Of a DNA stretch of 64,000 nucleotides, positions 1 to 7,607 are shown piece by piece; position 1 is the first letter of the stretch; every line of letters starts with the position of its first letter. Source of the DNA: Devosia lacusdianchii (lineage in GTDB: Bacteria; Pseudomonadota; Alphaproteobacteria; Rhizobiales; Devosiaceae); the NCBI RefSeq assembly GCF_022429625.1, contig NZ_CP092483.1, positions 2,604,001 to 2,668,000 on the forward strand, in the 5' to 3' direction. Position numbers and translations under genes: made by a program. The notes under the pieces were generated by a model. The model ran no database searches. It had not been told where the DNA came from and worked only from the letters and a program-made list of their open reading frames with translations.

Positions 1-141
1 GGCGTCAACCAATGGCGCAACGACAACATCTGGACCCAGGGCTCCCGCTGGTCGACGCCGGACCTGATCACCAAGGCGACCGGCGAACCGCTGAACGCGG
101 ACTTCTTCAAGGCGCATTTGAACAAGCGGTATCTGGGGTAA
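1..141 (+). CDS. Carboxypeptidase M32 family, C-terminal fragment
   Basis: Only the last 46 codons are in the window; the gene enters from the left edge in frame 1 and ends at a TAA. The residues match the end of M32 (carboxypeptidase Taq) metallopeptidases: a WRNDNIW-like stretch, then GSRWSTPDLI, then ATGEPLN, and a terminal HLNKRYLG. These enzymes are cytoplasmic zinc carboxypeptidases that release C-terminal residues. The HExxH zinc motif lies outside the window, so activity cannot be judged. The assignment rests on this short conserved tail. Confidence 0.75.
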   Translation, partial: GVNQWRNDNIWTQGSRWSTPDLITKATGEPLNADFFKAHLNKRYLG

Positions 142-442
142 TTGGCCAGAATCGCCAACAAGTTAGACGGAAGATCGGAATCAGTTTCCGACGCGACCAA
201 ACATCGAGATGTCGTCATCACCCGGCTTGTCCGCGTGATCCATCTCTCCAGGCACGGGAGCGGATGGATTCCCAAGACAAGCCGGGCAATGACGACGGCG
301 GAACGCGCGTTCGACAATACCCAAACTTGACATCCACGCCTCCATCCCTATCTTCCGGCCATCCGCAGCACTGACCGGACGGTACCCATGGACTCCACGC
401 TGAACGACTGCCTCGCCCGCATCGCTCACCTGGAATCCGTCC
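142..442. other. Intergenic region holding a palindromic repeat
   Basis: About 300 bases separate the M32 gene from the ABC-F gene. The only clear structure is an interspersed palindromic repeat at 211-298, listed separately. Reading frames here are short and cross the repeat, so I call no gene. Confidence 0.6.
211..298. repeat. Interspersed palindromic repeat, family A, copy 1
   Basis: Long inverted repeat. The left arm starts GTCGTCATCACCCGGCTTGT and the right arm ends ACAAGCCGGGCAATGACGAC, around a variable centre. Related copies lie at 3261-3336 and 34442-34520. All are intergenic, as expected of REP-like elements. Confidence 0.85.
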
Positions 443-2032
443 ATGCCCGCCTCCGTCACGCTGCACCAGCTCTCCTATTCCACACCTGACAACCAGCCGC
501 TTTTCGCCAAGCTCGACCTGTCGTTCGGCAACGAACGCACCGGCCTGATCGGCCGCAACGGCACCGGCAAGTCCAGCCTGCTCCGCATTATTGCTGGAAT
601 CGCAGCCCCCGCCTCTGGGTCTGTTGCGATCAGCGGCACCGTCGGCATGCTGACCCAGATCGTGCAGGTAGGCGCCGGCGAAACGGTGGCCGACCATCTC
701 GGTATTGCCGATGAGCTCGACCGGCTCGACCGCATGGAACAGGGACTCGGCACCGCCGACGACGCAGCCGAAGCCGACTGGACCCTTCCTGCCCGGATCG
801 AAACCGCCCTCTCCGAGGTCGGGCTGCCGGCTTACGAACCCGGTCGCCCACTCGATACGCTCAGCGGTGGTCAGCGTACGCGCCTGGCCCTGGCCAGGCT
901 GATGCTGCAAGCGCCTGACATCATCCTGCTCGATGAGCCGACCAACAATCTCGACACCGACGGTCGCGCGGCGGTTGTCGGAATGCTGCATCGCTGGAAG
1001 GGCGCGGCCATCGTGGTGAGCCATGATCGCGCCCTGCTGCGCGAGATGGACGCCATCGTCGAACTGACCACCCTTGGCGCCACCAGCTATGGCGGCAACT
1101 GGGACCATTATGCAGAGCGCAAGGCGCTAGAGCTGGCAGCCGCAGAGCACGATCTATCGAGCGCAGAGCGAAAGGTCGCCGAGATCGACCGCAAAATCCA
1201 GGCCGTCGCCGAGCGCAAGGCGCGCAAGGACGGGGCCGGCAAACGCAAAGCCGCCAAGGGCGACATACCGAAGATCCTGCTGGGCGGCATGAAGGACAAT
1301 TCCGAAAAAACCAGCGGCGAGAATGCGCGCCTGGCCAATCGGTTGCGCAGCGATGCAGCCGAACTGGCCAGCGAGGCGCGGGCCAAGGTAGAAATCCTGA
1401 CGCCGCTCTCGGTCAAGCTGGCGCCGACGAACCTCCCGGCTGGCCGCAGCGTCTTGCAGGTCGATTCGCTGACAGGTGGCCCGGAGGGCATCGCGCCAGT
1501 GATTCGAGACCTGTCGTTTCGCCTTGATGGACCGGAGCGCGTGGCCATCACGGGCCCTAATGGGTCAGGCAAAACCACCCTGCTTCGCCTGCTCACCGGC
1601 ATTCTGCCAGCCCAAAGCGGCACGGCGCGTATCCTCGTGCCCTATGCGCTGCTGGACCAGACCGTCAGCCTGCTCGATCCGACACTCAGCATTCGCGATA
1701 ATTTTCGTGCGCTCAACCCGGAGGCCGATGAAAATACCGGCCGCTCAGCGCTGGCCCGTTTCATGTTCCGCGCCGATGCGGCGCTGCAGATCGTGGGAAC
1801 TTTGAGCGGCGGTGAAATGTTGCGGGCGGGTCTGGCCTGCACCATTGGCGGCAATAATCCCCCGCAATTGCTCATCCTCGACGAACCCACCAACCACTTG
1901 GATATCCAGGCAATTGAGCAAGTCGAGGCCGGTTTGCGGGGCTTTGACGGCGCGCTGCTCGTGGTCAGCCACGATGCCGATTTCCTTGCAGCGATCGGCA
2001 TCGAGCGGGTGATCGAGCTGGGAGACAGCTAG
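443..2032 (+). CDS. ABC-F family ATPase (duplicated ATP-binding domains)
   Basis: A 529-residue soluble protein with two ABC ATPase domains and no membrane segment, the ABC-F plan (ribosome-associated translation factors or antibiotic protection proteins). Domain 1 has Walker A GRNGTGKS (residues 37-44), signature LSGGQRTRLALAR and Walker B IILLDEPTNNLD. Domain 2 has GPNGSGKTT, LSGGEMLRAG and LLILDEPTNHLD. Between them lies a linker of about 75 residues rich in Lys and Arg (AERKARK...GKRKAAKG), as expected of the P-site tRNA interaction motif. A weak GGA lies 7 bases before the chosen ATG. It is slightly shorter than Uup or EttA, and the subfamily cannot be set by eye. A palindromic element follows and the gene appears monocistronic. 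Confidence 0.9.
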   Translation: MPASVTLHQLSYSTPDNQPLFAKLDLSFGNERTGLIGRNGTGKSSLLRIIAGIAAPASGSVAISGTVGMLTQIVQVGAGETVADHLGIADELDRLDRMEQGLGTADDAAEADWTLPARIETALSEVGLPAYEPGRPLDTLSGGQRTRLALARLMLQAPDIILLDEPTNNLDTDGRAAVVGMLHRWKGAAIVVSHDRALLREMDAIVELTTLGATSYGGNWDHYAERKALELAAAEHDLSSAERKVAEIDRKIQAVAERKARKDGAGKRKAAKGDIPKILLGGMKDNSEKTSGENARLANRLRSDAAELASEARAKVEILTPLSVKLAPTNLPAGRSVLQVDSLTGGPEGIAPVIRDLSFRLDGPERVAITGPNGSGKTTLLRLLTGILPAQSGTARILVPYALLDQTVSLLDPTLSIRDNFRALNPEADENTGRSALARFMFRADAALQIVGTLSGGEMLRAGLACTIGGNNPPQLLILDEPTNHLDIQAIEQVEAGLRGFDGALLVVSHDADFLAAIGIERVIELGDS

Positions 2033-2043
2033 ATACCCTGTGG

Positions 2044-2128
2044 CCTCATGGTGAGTATGTGGAACCACGAGGCGTGGCAGGCAGCCTCCACTCGCTCGAC
2101 CTCGTGGTGCGACAAGCTCACCATGAGG
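2044..2128. repeat. Nested inverted repeat after the ABC-F gene
   Basis: Two nested inverted repeats: CCTCATGGTGAG at 2044 pairs with CTCACCATGAGG ending at 2128, and inside them CCACGAGG pairs with CCTCGTGG. It resembles the mobile palindromic repeats common in Hyphomicrobiales. It may also stop transcription or stabilise the mRNA 3' end, although no T-run follows. Confidence 0.8.
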
Positions 2129-2169
2129 TCTCAGGAGGGGCGTGCGAGAAAATGAAGGTTCTTTGATGA

Positions 2170-2185
2170 TGAACGGATTCTGAAT
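2170..2185 (+). promoter_or_regulatory. Element shared by both curlin genes, copy 1
   Basis: TGAACGGATTCTGAAT lies 110 bases before the first curlin start. The second curlin gene has TGAACGAATTCTGAAT (one mismatch) 116 bases before its start. A GC-rich CCCGG(T/C)TCCGG stretch and a CA(G)GTCATCGG stretch also recur downstream in both. This is probably a common promoter or activator site; the factor is unknown. Confidence 0.6.
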
Positions 2186-2279
2186 TCGGAGTTCAGGCCC
2201 GGTTCCGGCTCACCTGTCTAAACCAACAGTCATCGGCAAGAAGCGCTCGGAGGGAGCGCAGCCAAACAGGAGAGACCAA

Positions 2280-2711
2280 ATGAAGCGCATCGTCATCACC
2301 ACCGCCATCGCCGCCGTTCTCGCCATCACCGCAGCCCCTGCTTTCGCCGCTGGCATCTATGTCAACCAGTTCGGCTTCGGCAACCAGGTCGGCGGCCAGC
2401 AGGTCGGCTCGGGCAACACCATCGGCGTCGATCAGAACGGCGTCTGGAACGACACCATCGTCCAGCAGTTCGGCAACGGCAACACCGGCGCTGTCGGCCA
2501 GCACGGCTTCAACAACGGCGCTGACGTCTGGCAGCAGGGCAACGGCAACGCCGCCGGTGTCGGCCAGTTCGGTTCCAACCACAATGCAGTCCTGACCCAG
2601 GACGGTAACGGCAACGTCGCAGCCGGTGTCCAGGTCGGCAACAACTGCAATGCCAACGTGAACCAGGCCGGTTCGGGCAATGTCACTGCCTTCGTCCAGG
2701 CTTGCCCCTGA
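2280..2711 (+). CDS. Curlin-like secreted amyloid protein (CsgA/CsgB type)
   Basis: A 143-residue protein with a signal peptide (MKRIVITTAIAAVLAITAAP...AFA, cleavage near residue 23). The mature part is built of curlin repeats rich in Gly, Asn and Gln: VNQFGFGNQVG, DQNGVWNDTIVQQFGNGNTG, GQHGFNNGADVWQQGNGNAAG and so on, each with the Q-x-G-x-x-N spacing of CsgA. Such subunits are exported and polymerise into surface amyloid fibres for adhesion and biofilm. Two cysteines (NNCNAN and the C-terminal QACP) are unusual for a curlin and could form a disulfide. AGGAGA sits just before the ATG. csgH and a second curlin follow on the same strand. No csgG, csgE or csgF is in the window. Confidence 0.88.
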   Translation: MKRIVITTAIAAVLAITAAPAFAAGIYVNQFGFGNQVGGQQVGSGNTIGVDQNGVWNDTIVQQFGNGNTGAVGQHGFNNGADVWQQGNGNAAGVGQFGSNHNAVLTQDGNGNVAAGVQVGNNCNANVNQAGSGNVTAFVQACP

Positions 2712-2797
2712 GCGGTTCTGACGTGAACTGCGGATGGCCGGAAGGGCACTCCCCTTCCGGCTCATCGCTCATAGATAGCCCACTCCAGGAGGACCAG

Positions 2798-3181
2798 ATG
2801 ACCACTACGACCCGTATCAGCACCATCGCCCTGCTCGGCTTCGGCCTTGCGGCAATCGCCGCCACGTCAAGCATTGCCAATGCCAGCACAACGGATGGCT
2901 GCGGCTTCGTCACCAGCACCCAGAACGGCATGCTCGTCATTGAAGGCGCGGTGCTCAGCCCCGTTGCACTCGACGGCTCCTACCAGTTCAGCATCCAGAG
3001 CTCGGGCGGCGGCGGCAGCAACAATATCAGCCAGGGCGGCTATTTTACCGCCGCGGCCAACCAGCAGACCGCGCTCGGCAAGGTGATGATCAATGCCGGC
3101 TCCAACTACAAGGTCGACTTCAAGGTCACCGCCAATGGCAAGACACTTGATTGCGACCAGGAGATTGCGAGCCTGCGTTGA
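2798..3181 (+). CDS. csgH: CsgH-like periplasmic curli assembly inhibitor
   Basis: A 127-residue protein with an N-terminal signal peptide (ending near SIANA). The body matches the CsgH family, the alphaproteobacterial counterpart of CsgC: a DGSYQFSIQSSGGGGSN stretch, then ISQGGYFTAAANQQTALGKV, and a single C-terminal Cys in TLDCDQE, with another Cys after the signal (DGCGF). CsgC and CsgH are small immunoglobulin-like periplasmic proteins that stop curlin polymerising before export. I chose the ATG at 2798 because CAGGAGGACC precedes it closely and the signal peptide begins there. It lies 86 bases after the first curlin, probably in one transcript with it, and is followed by a terminator. 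Confidence 0.85.
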   Translation: MTTTTRISTIALLGFGLAAIAATSSIANASTTDGCGFVTSTQNGMLVIEGAVLSPVALDGSYQFSIQSSGGGGSNNISQGGYFTAAANQQTALGKVMINAGSNYKVDFKVTANGKTLDCDQEIASLR

Positions 3182-3203
3182 AACCGAGAAACTCAAGCGG
3201 CTG

Positions 3204-3236
3204 AAGGGGCTCCAGGCGACTGGGGCCCCTTTTTCT
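3204..3236 (+). terminator. Rho-independent terminator after csgH
   Basis: A 10-bp stem (AAGGGGCTCC pairing with GGGGCCCCTT, one G-T pair) around an 8-base loop, followed by TTTTTC. It ends the first curlin-csgH transcript. Confidence 0.85.
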
Positions 3237-3260
3237 TATTGCGCTGCTGCGCCACCGACC

Positions 3261-3336
3261 GTCACCACCCGGCTCGTCCGGGTGGTCCATTCTTTGCGCG
3301 GCCTGGATTGCCCGGACGAGCCGGGCAATGACGACG
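3261..3336. repeat. Interspersed palindromic repeat, family A, copy 2
   Basis: The left arm GTCACCACCCGGCTCGTCC and right arm GGACGAGCCGGGCAATGAC flank a short centre. It lies between the csgH terminator and the promoter of the second curlin gene. Confidence 0.85.
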
Positions 3337-3374
3337 AAACGAGAATCCGGAACGCTGCAACAAATTTTCGTCAG

Positions 3375-3390
3375 TGAACGAATTCTGAAT
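3375..3390 (+). promoter_or_regulatory. Element shared by both curlin genes, copy 2
   Basis: TGAACGAATTCTGAAT, 116 bases before the second curlin start. It matches 15 of 16 bases of the element at 2170-2185, so the second curlin gene probably has its own promoter under the same control. Confidence 0.6.
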
Positions 3391-3490
3391 GCCCGGCTCC
3401 GGATCGGTTCAGTCACCCGCTCCTATTGTCAGGTCATCGGCTGGAACACCCCAGCAACTCAATGAACCAGAACCCAATAGGAGAGACGCC

Positions 3491-3910
3491 ATGACCACCA
3501 AGTTCACCAAGACCTTCGTCGCCGCTTTCGCCGCCGCCGTCATCGGCGTCGCCAGCCTCGCCGCCCCCGCAATGGCCGCCGGCCAGGTTTCCGTCAGCTA
3601 CACCCCGACCGACCCGGATGAAGCACAGGCCCTGGGCCTTGGCCTCGGCCTGTTCTCCCTGATGCAGGGCATGAATGCCACCGGCGCCAATGTCAGCCAG
3701 AACGGCAACGGCAACTCTGCCGGCGGCAGCCAGAATGGCTCGGGCAACAATGGCGTGATCTTCCAGGAAGGCAACGGCCACACCGGCACCGTCAATCAGA
3801 ACGGCAACAACAACAGCTGCGGCCTGTTCCAGTTCGGCGAAAACACCAACGCCTCCTGCGACCAGAACGGCAACGGCCAGTCCAGCGTCACCGGCGTGTT
3901 CGGCTTCTAA
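3491..3910 (+). CDS. Curlin-like secreted amyloid protein, second copy
   Basis: A 139-residue protein. I chose the ATG at 3491 because ATAGGAGAGACGCC precedes it and a typical signal peptide follows (ending near APAMAA, residue 29). After a segment of about 35 residues without repeats (TPTDPDEAQALGLGLGLFSLMQG) come curlin repeats: VSQNGNGNSAGGSQNGSGNNG, FQEGNGHTGTVNQNGNNN, FQFGENTN, CDQNGNGQSS. As in the first curlin there are two cysteines (SCGL and ASCDQ). The differing N-terminal segment suggests a division of labour, such as major fibre subunit and nucleator, but which is which cannot be told from sequence. It has its own promoter region and terminator. Confidence 0.88.
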   Translation: MTTKFTKTFVAAFAAAVIGVASLAAPAMAAGQVSVSYTPTDPDEAQALGLGLGLFSLMQGMNATGANVSQNGNGNSAGGSQNGSGNNGVIFQEGNGHTGTVNQNGNNNSCGLFQFGENTNASCDQNGNGQSSVTGVFGF

Positions 3911-3936
3911 GCTCATCCACCGCACAGAAGATACAG

Positions 3937-3957
3937 ACGGGGCCATTGGCCCCGTTT
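3937..3957 (+). terminator. Terminator after the second curlin gene
   Basis: ACGGGGCCA pairs with TGGCCCCGT in a tight hairpin followed by TTTCCGTTTT. Confidence 0.8.
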
Positions 3958-4085
3958 CCGTTTTGGGCCCGCCTCGCCGGGTGCGCCGCGCTATGGTACA
4001 CGGACCTAGTACTGAATAGAGCGACGCAATTGCCAACTAAAGGTTCCGCCCGTCACCCTCGGCTGCGCCATCCCGGAGCGCGGTC

Positions 4086-5639
4086 ATGACCGCGGCTTTC
4101 ACCAGATTTGGCCGGCCTGCGGTGGTGGCGATCTGGCTACTGGCCCTGCTGGCAATGGCCGGCGTGACGCTGCAAACCAGCCTGCGCACGCTTACGGCCG
4201 AGGTCGAGACCACCGGCGAAACGCTGCATCGGCTGATCTCCCAACGCGCCGCACAAAATGCCGCCCACATGACCAGCCTGATCGCCCTGGCATCGGCCAG
4301 CGAGCCATCACCACTCATCGCTTTCCGGCAGGTCGCGACCAGCATCGCCCAGTTCTACCCCCATATTTCGGCGGTCGTACTGGCCGACATCGCAACCGGG
4401 ATGCCGTTGGCAAAGGTGCCCGATACGGCTGATGCCGCTGCCGTGGCGCCATTCGTCGCCAGCGTTGCCCAACAGCGCCAGGGCGAGTTGCGCAGCTATG
4501 TGGAACCAAGCGGACCGGACCGCTATTGGCTGGCCAAGCGAACACCGCGCGGTGACATGGGCCTGTTGGTCGAGATCGATCCCCGACTACTGCTTGAGGT
4601 TGCCGACCGCCCGGCCTGGGCCAGCCTGACGCTCTCGCTTTCCGGGCAGCCAATCCTGCAGCATGTCGCGGACGGCACGAGCGCACCCGATTGGTTGCCC
4701 CTCTTGAGCTTCAGCAAGACCGTCGAAGCCGACGGTCAGCCATTGATCCTGAGGGTGGAGCGCCGCCCGGCATTGGCCGAACTGCTGCCGCCCCTGCCGC
4801 TACTGGTATTCGCGGCCGCAACGCTTGCAGCGCTGCTGGCGCTGCATTTCGTTCTGGCCCAGATCGCCAGCACCCGCGCGGCGCAGGCTCTGGCTGGGGA
4901 GGCCGAGGAACGCGCCCTGCTGCGCGAGCGTGAAGTCCGACTGGCCCACGCTTCCCGGGTCAACAGCCTTGGGGAACTGGCCTCTGGCATTGTCCACGAA
5001 TTGACCCAACCGTTGACGGCTCTGCTGAGCCAGAGCCAGGCCGCCTTGCGGCTGGCCGACAAAGCGGAAAACACCTCACAGATGACGCGCGCACTCGAGG
5101 CCAATGTGCGCGAGGCACGCCGCGCCGGCACCATTCTCGAGCGCATGCGGGCCTATGCGAGCAACAAGCCGCCTGCCCTGACGCCGGTCGATGCCAATGC
5201 GGTCGTCCGTGATATCGCTGAACTGCTCCGCGCCGATCTCCACAAACGCGGCATTCGCCTCAACCTCGAACTCCGCACCGAACCGGTGGTCATCCAGGCC
5301 GATCACATTGCTTTGCAACAGGTGCTCCACAACCTGATCAAGAACGCCGCCGAAGCCATTGCCGGAAGCGAGCATGCCGGTCCCATCATCACCTTGAAGA
5401 CCGAAATGGACACGACAACGGGCACCATTACCGTGAACGACAACGGCCCAGGCCTCGACGAAGCCACGATGGCAAAGCTGTTCGAGCCGTTCTTCTCGAC
5501 CAAACCCGACGGCATGGGATTGGGGCTTTCGATCTGCCGAACCCTGATGGAGCATATGGACGGCACGGTCACGATGCACAATCGACCCGAGGGCGGCGCG
5601 AGCTTTGCGGTGACGCTGCCGAGCGCGGTGACGCCGTGA
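4086..5639 (+). CDS. Membrane sensor histidine kinase (FixL/DctB-like core)
   Basis: A 517-residue kinase. Two transmembrane segments (about residues 11-28 and 236-258) enclose a sensor domain of about 200 residues outside the membrane, in which I recognise no named fold. A short coiled linker leads to the HisKA domain with phosphoacceptor His304 (GIVHELTQPL), then an HATPase domain: N-box NLIKNAAEAI (residues 416-425), G1 DNGPGLDE, F-box FEPFFSTK, G2 GMGLGLSI. The HELTQPL type of H-box is typical of kinases paired with FixJ/LuxR-type regulators. The response regulator gene overlaps its 3' end by four bases, so the two are translationally coupled. A secreted HbpS-like protein follows and is a candidate input partner. 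The ligand is unknown. Confidence 0.9.
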   Translation: MTAAFTRFGRPAVVAIWLLALLAMAGVTLQTSLRTLTAEVETTGETLHRLISQRAAQNAAHMTSLIALASASEPSPLIAFRQVATSIAQFYPHISAVVLADIATGMPLAKVPDTADAAAVAPFVASVAQQRQGELRSYVEPSGPDRYWLAKRTPRGDMGLLVEIDPRLLLEVADRPAWASLTLSLSGQPILQHVADGTSAPDWLPLLSFSKTVEADGQPLILRVERRPALAELLPPLPLLVFAAATLAALLALHFVLAQIASTRAAQALAGEAEERALLREREVRLAHASRVNSLGELASGIVHELTQPLTALLSQSQAALRLADKAENTSQMTRALEANVREARRAGTILERMRAYASNKPPALTPVDANAVVRDIAELLRADLHKRGIRLNLELRTEPVVIQADHIALQQVLHNLIKNAAEAIAGSEHAGPIITLKTEMDTTTGTITVNDNGPGLDEATMAKLFEPFFSTKPDGMGLGLSICRTLMEHMDGTVTMHNRPEGGASFAVTLPSAVTP

Positions 5640-6220
5640 CCGCCGAACCTGTCTACCTTGTCGATGATGACGACGCCGTGCGGGAAGCCATTACGCTGCT
5701 GCTGTCGACCTATGGGCTGACCGTTGAGAGCTATGCCAGTGCGGTAACATTCCTGGCCCATCTCGATATCGAGCGGCCGGGCGTGCTGCTCGTGGACCTT
5801 CGCATGCCGGCGATCACCGGCCTGCAATTGCTTGATCGGCTGGCCGAACGCGGCGTGGATTGGCCGGTCGTGATGATGACAGGTCATGGTGACGTCAATG
5901 CCTGCCGCCGCGCCTTCAAGGCCGGAGTGGAGGACTTCCTGACCAAGCCGGTGGATGAGCAGGTGCTCGTGGACACCCTCCATGCCGGATTTGCGGCGCT
6001 CAACACCATCCGGGCCCGGCATGAAGCCCGGGCGCTGCTGGCAAGCCTAACCCCGCGGGAGCGGGAAGTGCTCGAAATGGCCACGCAGGGCTGGGCCAGC
6101 AAGGAGATTGCCACCGCGCTCGGCGTGTCCATCCGGACCATCGACGCCCATCGCGCCCACATTGCCGAGAAACTTGGCACCAGCTCGCTGGCCGAACAGG
6201 TTCGCCTGCTGCTGGCATAG
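5636..6220 (+). CDS. FixJ/NarL-type response regulator
   Basis: A 194-residue two-domain regulator. The receiver domain (about 1-120) has the acidic pocket DDDD at 10-13, phosphoacceptor Asp54 (LLVDLRMP), Thr in VVMMTGHGDV, and Lys in FLTKPVDE. A LuxR-type helix-turn-helix follows (about 133-190: LTPREREVLEMATQGWASKEIATAL...SIRTIDAHRAHIAEKL). The start is GTG, whose TG is shared with the kinase stop codon. Its targets are not known. The nearest candidates are the hbpS-like and ankyrin genes 120 bases downstream, or the curlin genes just upstream. Confidence 0.92.
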   Translation: MTAEPVYLVDDDDAVREAITLLLSTYGLTVESYASAVTFLAHLDIERPGVLLVDLRMPAITGLQLLDRLAERGVDWPVVMMTGHGDVNACRRAFKAGVEDFLTKPVDEQVLVDTLHAGFAALNTIRARHEARALLASLTPREREVLEMATQGWASKEIATALGVSIRTIDAHRAHIAEKLGTSSLAEQVRLLLA

Positions 6221-6340
6221 GTAGCGCTACCGAGGCGCCCCGGTGGGTCTGCCAATTCAGCGCGATCATCGGGAATTCTAGATTGGGATTCAGGGAGCCA
6301 CGAGGCTTCTGCGCATCCAGATCAATCCAAGGATACCCAC

Positions 6341-6829
6341 ATGACCAAGCGTCTGCTGATCGCTGCCACCACCGTCTTCGCCATGACCGCTGCCGCCTCG
6401 GCTGCCGTTCTCGAAGAAAAGAACATGAGCCTCGACATCGCCCTGGACATGGCCCAGGCGGCCGTGACCGCCTGCGCTGCCGACAACTACAATGTCGCGG
6501 CGGCCGTCGTCGATCGTGCCGGTATCGTGCGGGCGCTGCTGCGCGCCGACAATGCCGGCCCGCACACCGCTAATGCCGCGACCGCTAAGGCCTACACCTC
6601 GGCCTCTTCGCGCCAGCCCACCAGCGCCATGGCCGAAACCGTGCAGAACAACCCTGCCGCAGCCCAGCTCGTTGGCATTGAAGGTTTCCTCGTGCTGGCC
6701 GGCGGCGTGCCAGTAAAAGTGGGCGACGCGACCATCGGCGCCATCGGCGTCGGCGGCGCACCCGGCGGCCACCTTGACGAAGCCTGCGCCCTCGCTGCCA
6801 TTGAAACCGTCCAGGACCGCCTCAACTAA
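6341..6829 (+). CDS. Secreted haem-binding protein of the HbpS/GlcG family
   Basis: A 162-residue protein with a signal peptide (MTKRLLIAATTVFAMTAAASA). The rest is a single HbpS/GlcG (DUF336) domain: an N-terminal helix (LDIALDMAQAAVTACAAD), VAAAVVDRAGIVRALLRADNAGPHT, a helix with KAYTSASSRQPT, the loop VQNNPAAAQLVGIEGFLVLAGGVPVKV, and GAIGVGGAPGGHLDEACALAA. In Streptomyces HbpS is an extracellular haem-binding, redox-responsive octamer that controls the SenS/SenR two-component system. Here the gene directly follows a kinase/regulator pair and precedes an exported ankyrin protein, so a similar accessory sensor role is plausible. Haem binding itself cannot be read from sequence. Confidence 0.85.
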   Translation: MTKRLLIAATTVFAMTAAASAAVLEEKNMSLDIALDMAQAAVTACAADNYNVAAAVVDRAGIVRALLRADNAGPHTANAATAKAYTSASSRQPTSAMAETVQNNPAAAQLVGIEGFLVLAGGVPVKVGDATIGAIGVGGAPGGHLDEACALAAIETVQDRLN

Positions 6830-6889
6830 CCCAGGCCAGCTCTCGCTCCCGGGGACATCTCCCGGGGGTATCGCAAACGGAGCCCGATC

Positions 6890-7555
6890 ATGCTCACTTA
6901 CCGCCTTCCGCTGATCGCCATCATCCTGACGGCATTGGCGCTATTTGCAGGAACCGCGAACGCAGACATGGACAGCCGCAATCTGCTCGCCGCCGCCCGG
7001 GCGGGCGACACCAAAGCCATCGCCGCGCTCATCGAGGACGGCGCAGATATCGAAGCGCGCGACGACCACGGGGCCACGCCCCTGCTTGTTGCCACCCACG
7101 AAAACCAGGTCGAGGCGGCCCGACTGCTGATCGACGCCGGCGCGGACGTCAATGCCAAGGATGCGATCAATGACAGCCCCTACCTCTATGCCGGTGCCCG
7201 CGGGCACCTCGAGATCTTGCGCATGACGCTTGAGCATGGGGCCGACCTGCAAAGCACCAACCGCTTCGGCGGCACGGCGCTCATTCCTGCAGCCGAGCGC
7301 GGACATGTCGAAACCGTCCGCACCCTCATCGCGGCTGGCGTGGATGTCGATCACGTCAATGATCTGGGCTGGACCGCCCTGCTGGAGGCCATCATCCTCG
7401 GCGATGGCGGCGACGCGCATATCCAGATCGTGCAACTGCTGGTCGATGCCGGTGCGACGATCGACCTGGCCGACAATCAGGGCGTCACGCCATTGCAGCA
7501 CGCCCAGGAGCGCGGTTTCTCCGCTATCGTCGCCATTTTGCAGGCCCGGCAATAG
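6890..7555 (+). CDS. Exported ankyrin-repeat protein
   Basis: A 221-residue protein with a signal peptide (ending near GTANA, residue 25) and about six ankyrin repeats filling the rest: NLLAAARAGDTKAIAALIEDGADIEARDDHG, TPLLVATHENQVEAARLLIDAGADVNAKD and so on to TPLQHAQERGFSAIVAILQ. Ankyrin repeats mediate protein-protein contacts. Small periplasmic ankyrin proteins next to haem proteins (for example the AnkB-catalase pairs of Pseudomonas) are thought to protect or load the haem partner. It lies 60 bases after the HbpS-like gene and shares its orientation, with a short CCCGGG-based hairpin between them and a strong terminator after it. A role in the HbpS pathway is inference from position. Confidence 0.85.
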   Translation: MLTYRLPLIAIILTALALFAGTANADMDSRNLLAAARAGDTKAIAALIEDGADIEARDDHGATPLLVATHENQVEAARLLIDAGADVNAKDAINDSPYLYAGARGHLEILRMTLEHGADLQSTNRFGGTALIPAAERGHVETVRTLIAAGVDVDHVNDLGWTALLEAIILGDGGDAHIQIVQLLVDAGATIDLADNQGVTPLQHAQERGFSAIVAILQARQ

Positions 7556-7565
7556 GCCGAAACGA

Positions 7566-7592
7566 CAAGGCCCGCATCGCTGCGGGCCTTTC
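7566..7592. terminator. Bidirectional terminator between the ankyrin gene and dksA
   Basis: AAGGCCCGCA pairs perfectly with TGCGGGCCTT around TCGC, with T residues on one side and A residues on the other. It serves the two convergent genes. Confidence 0.88.
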
Positions 7593-7607
7593 AAGTTCTG
7601 CTCCGGG

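Noticed and set aside
12..374. A 120-codon plus-strand frame at the left edge
   Set aside because: It overlaps the M32 peptidase tail in another frame and crosses the palindromic repeat.
3990..4085. Palindrome-like GTACAC...TAGTAC before the histidine kinase as an autoregulatory site
   Set aside because: The arms are short and imperfect and there is no second copy near the downstream genes to support it.
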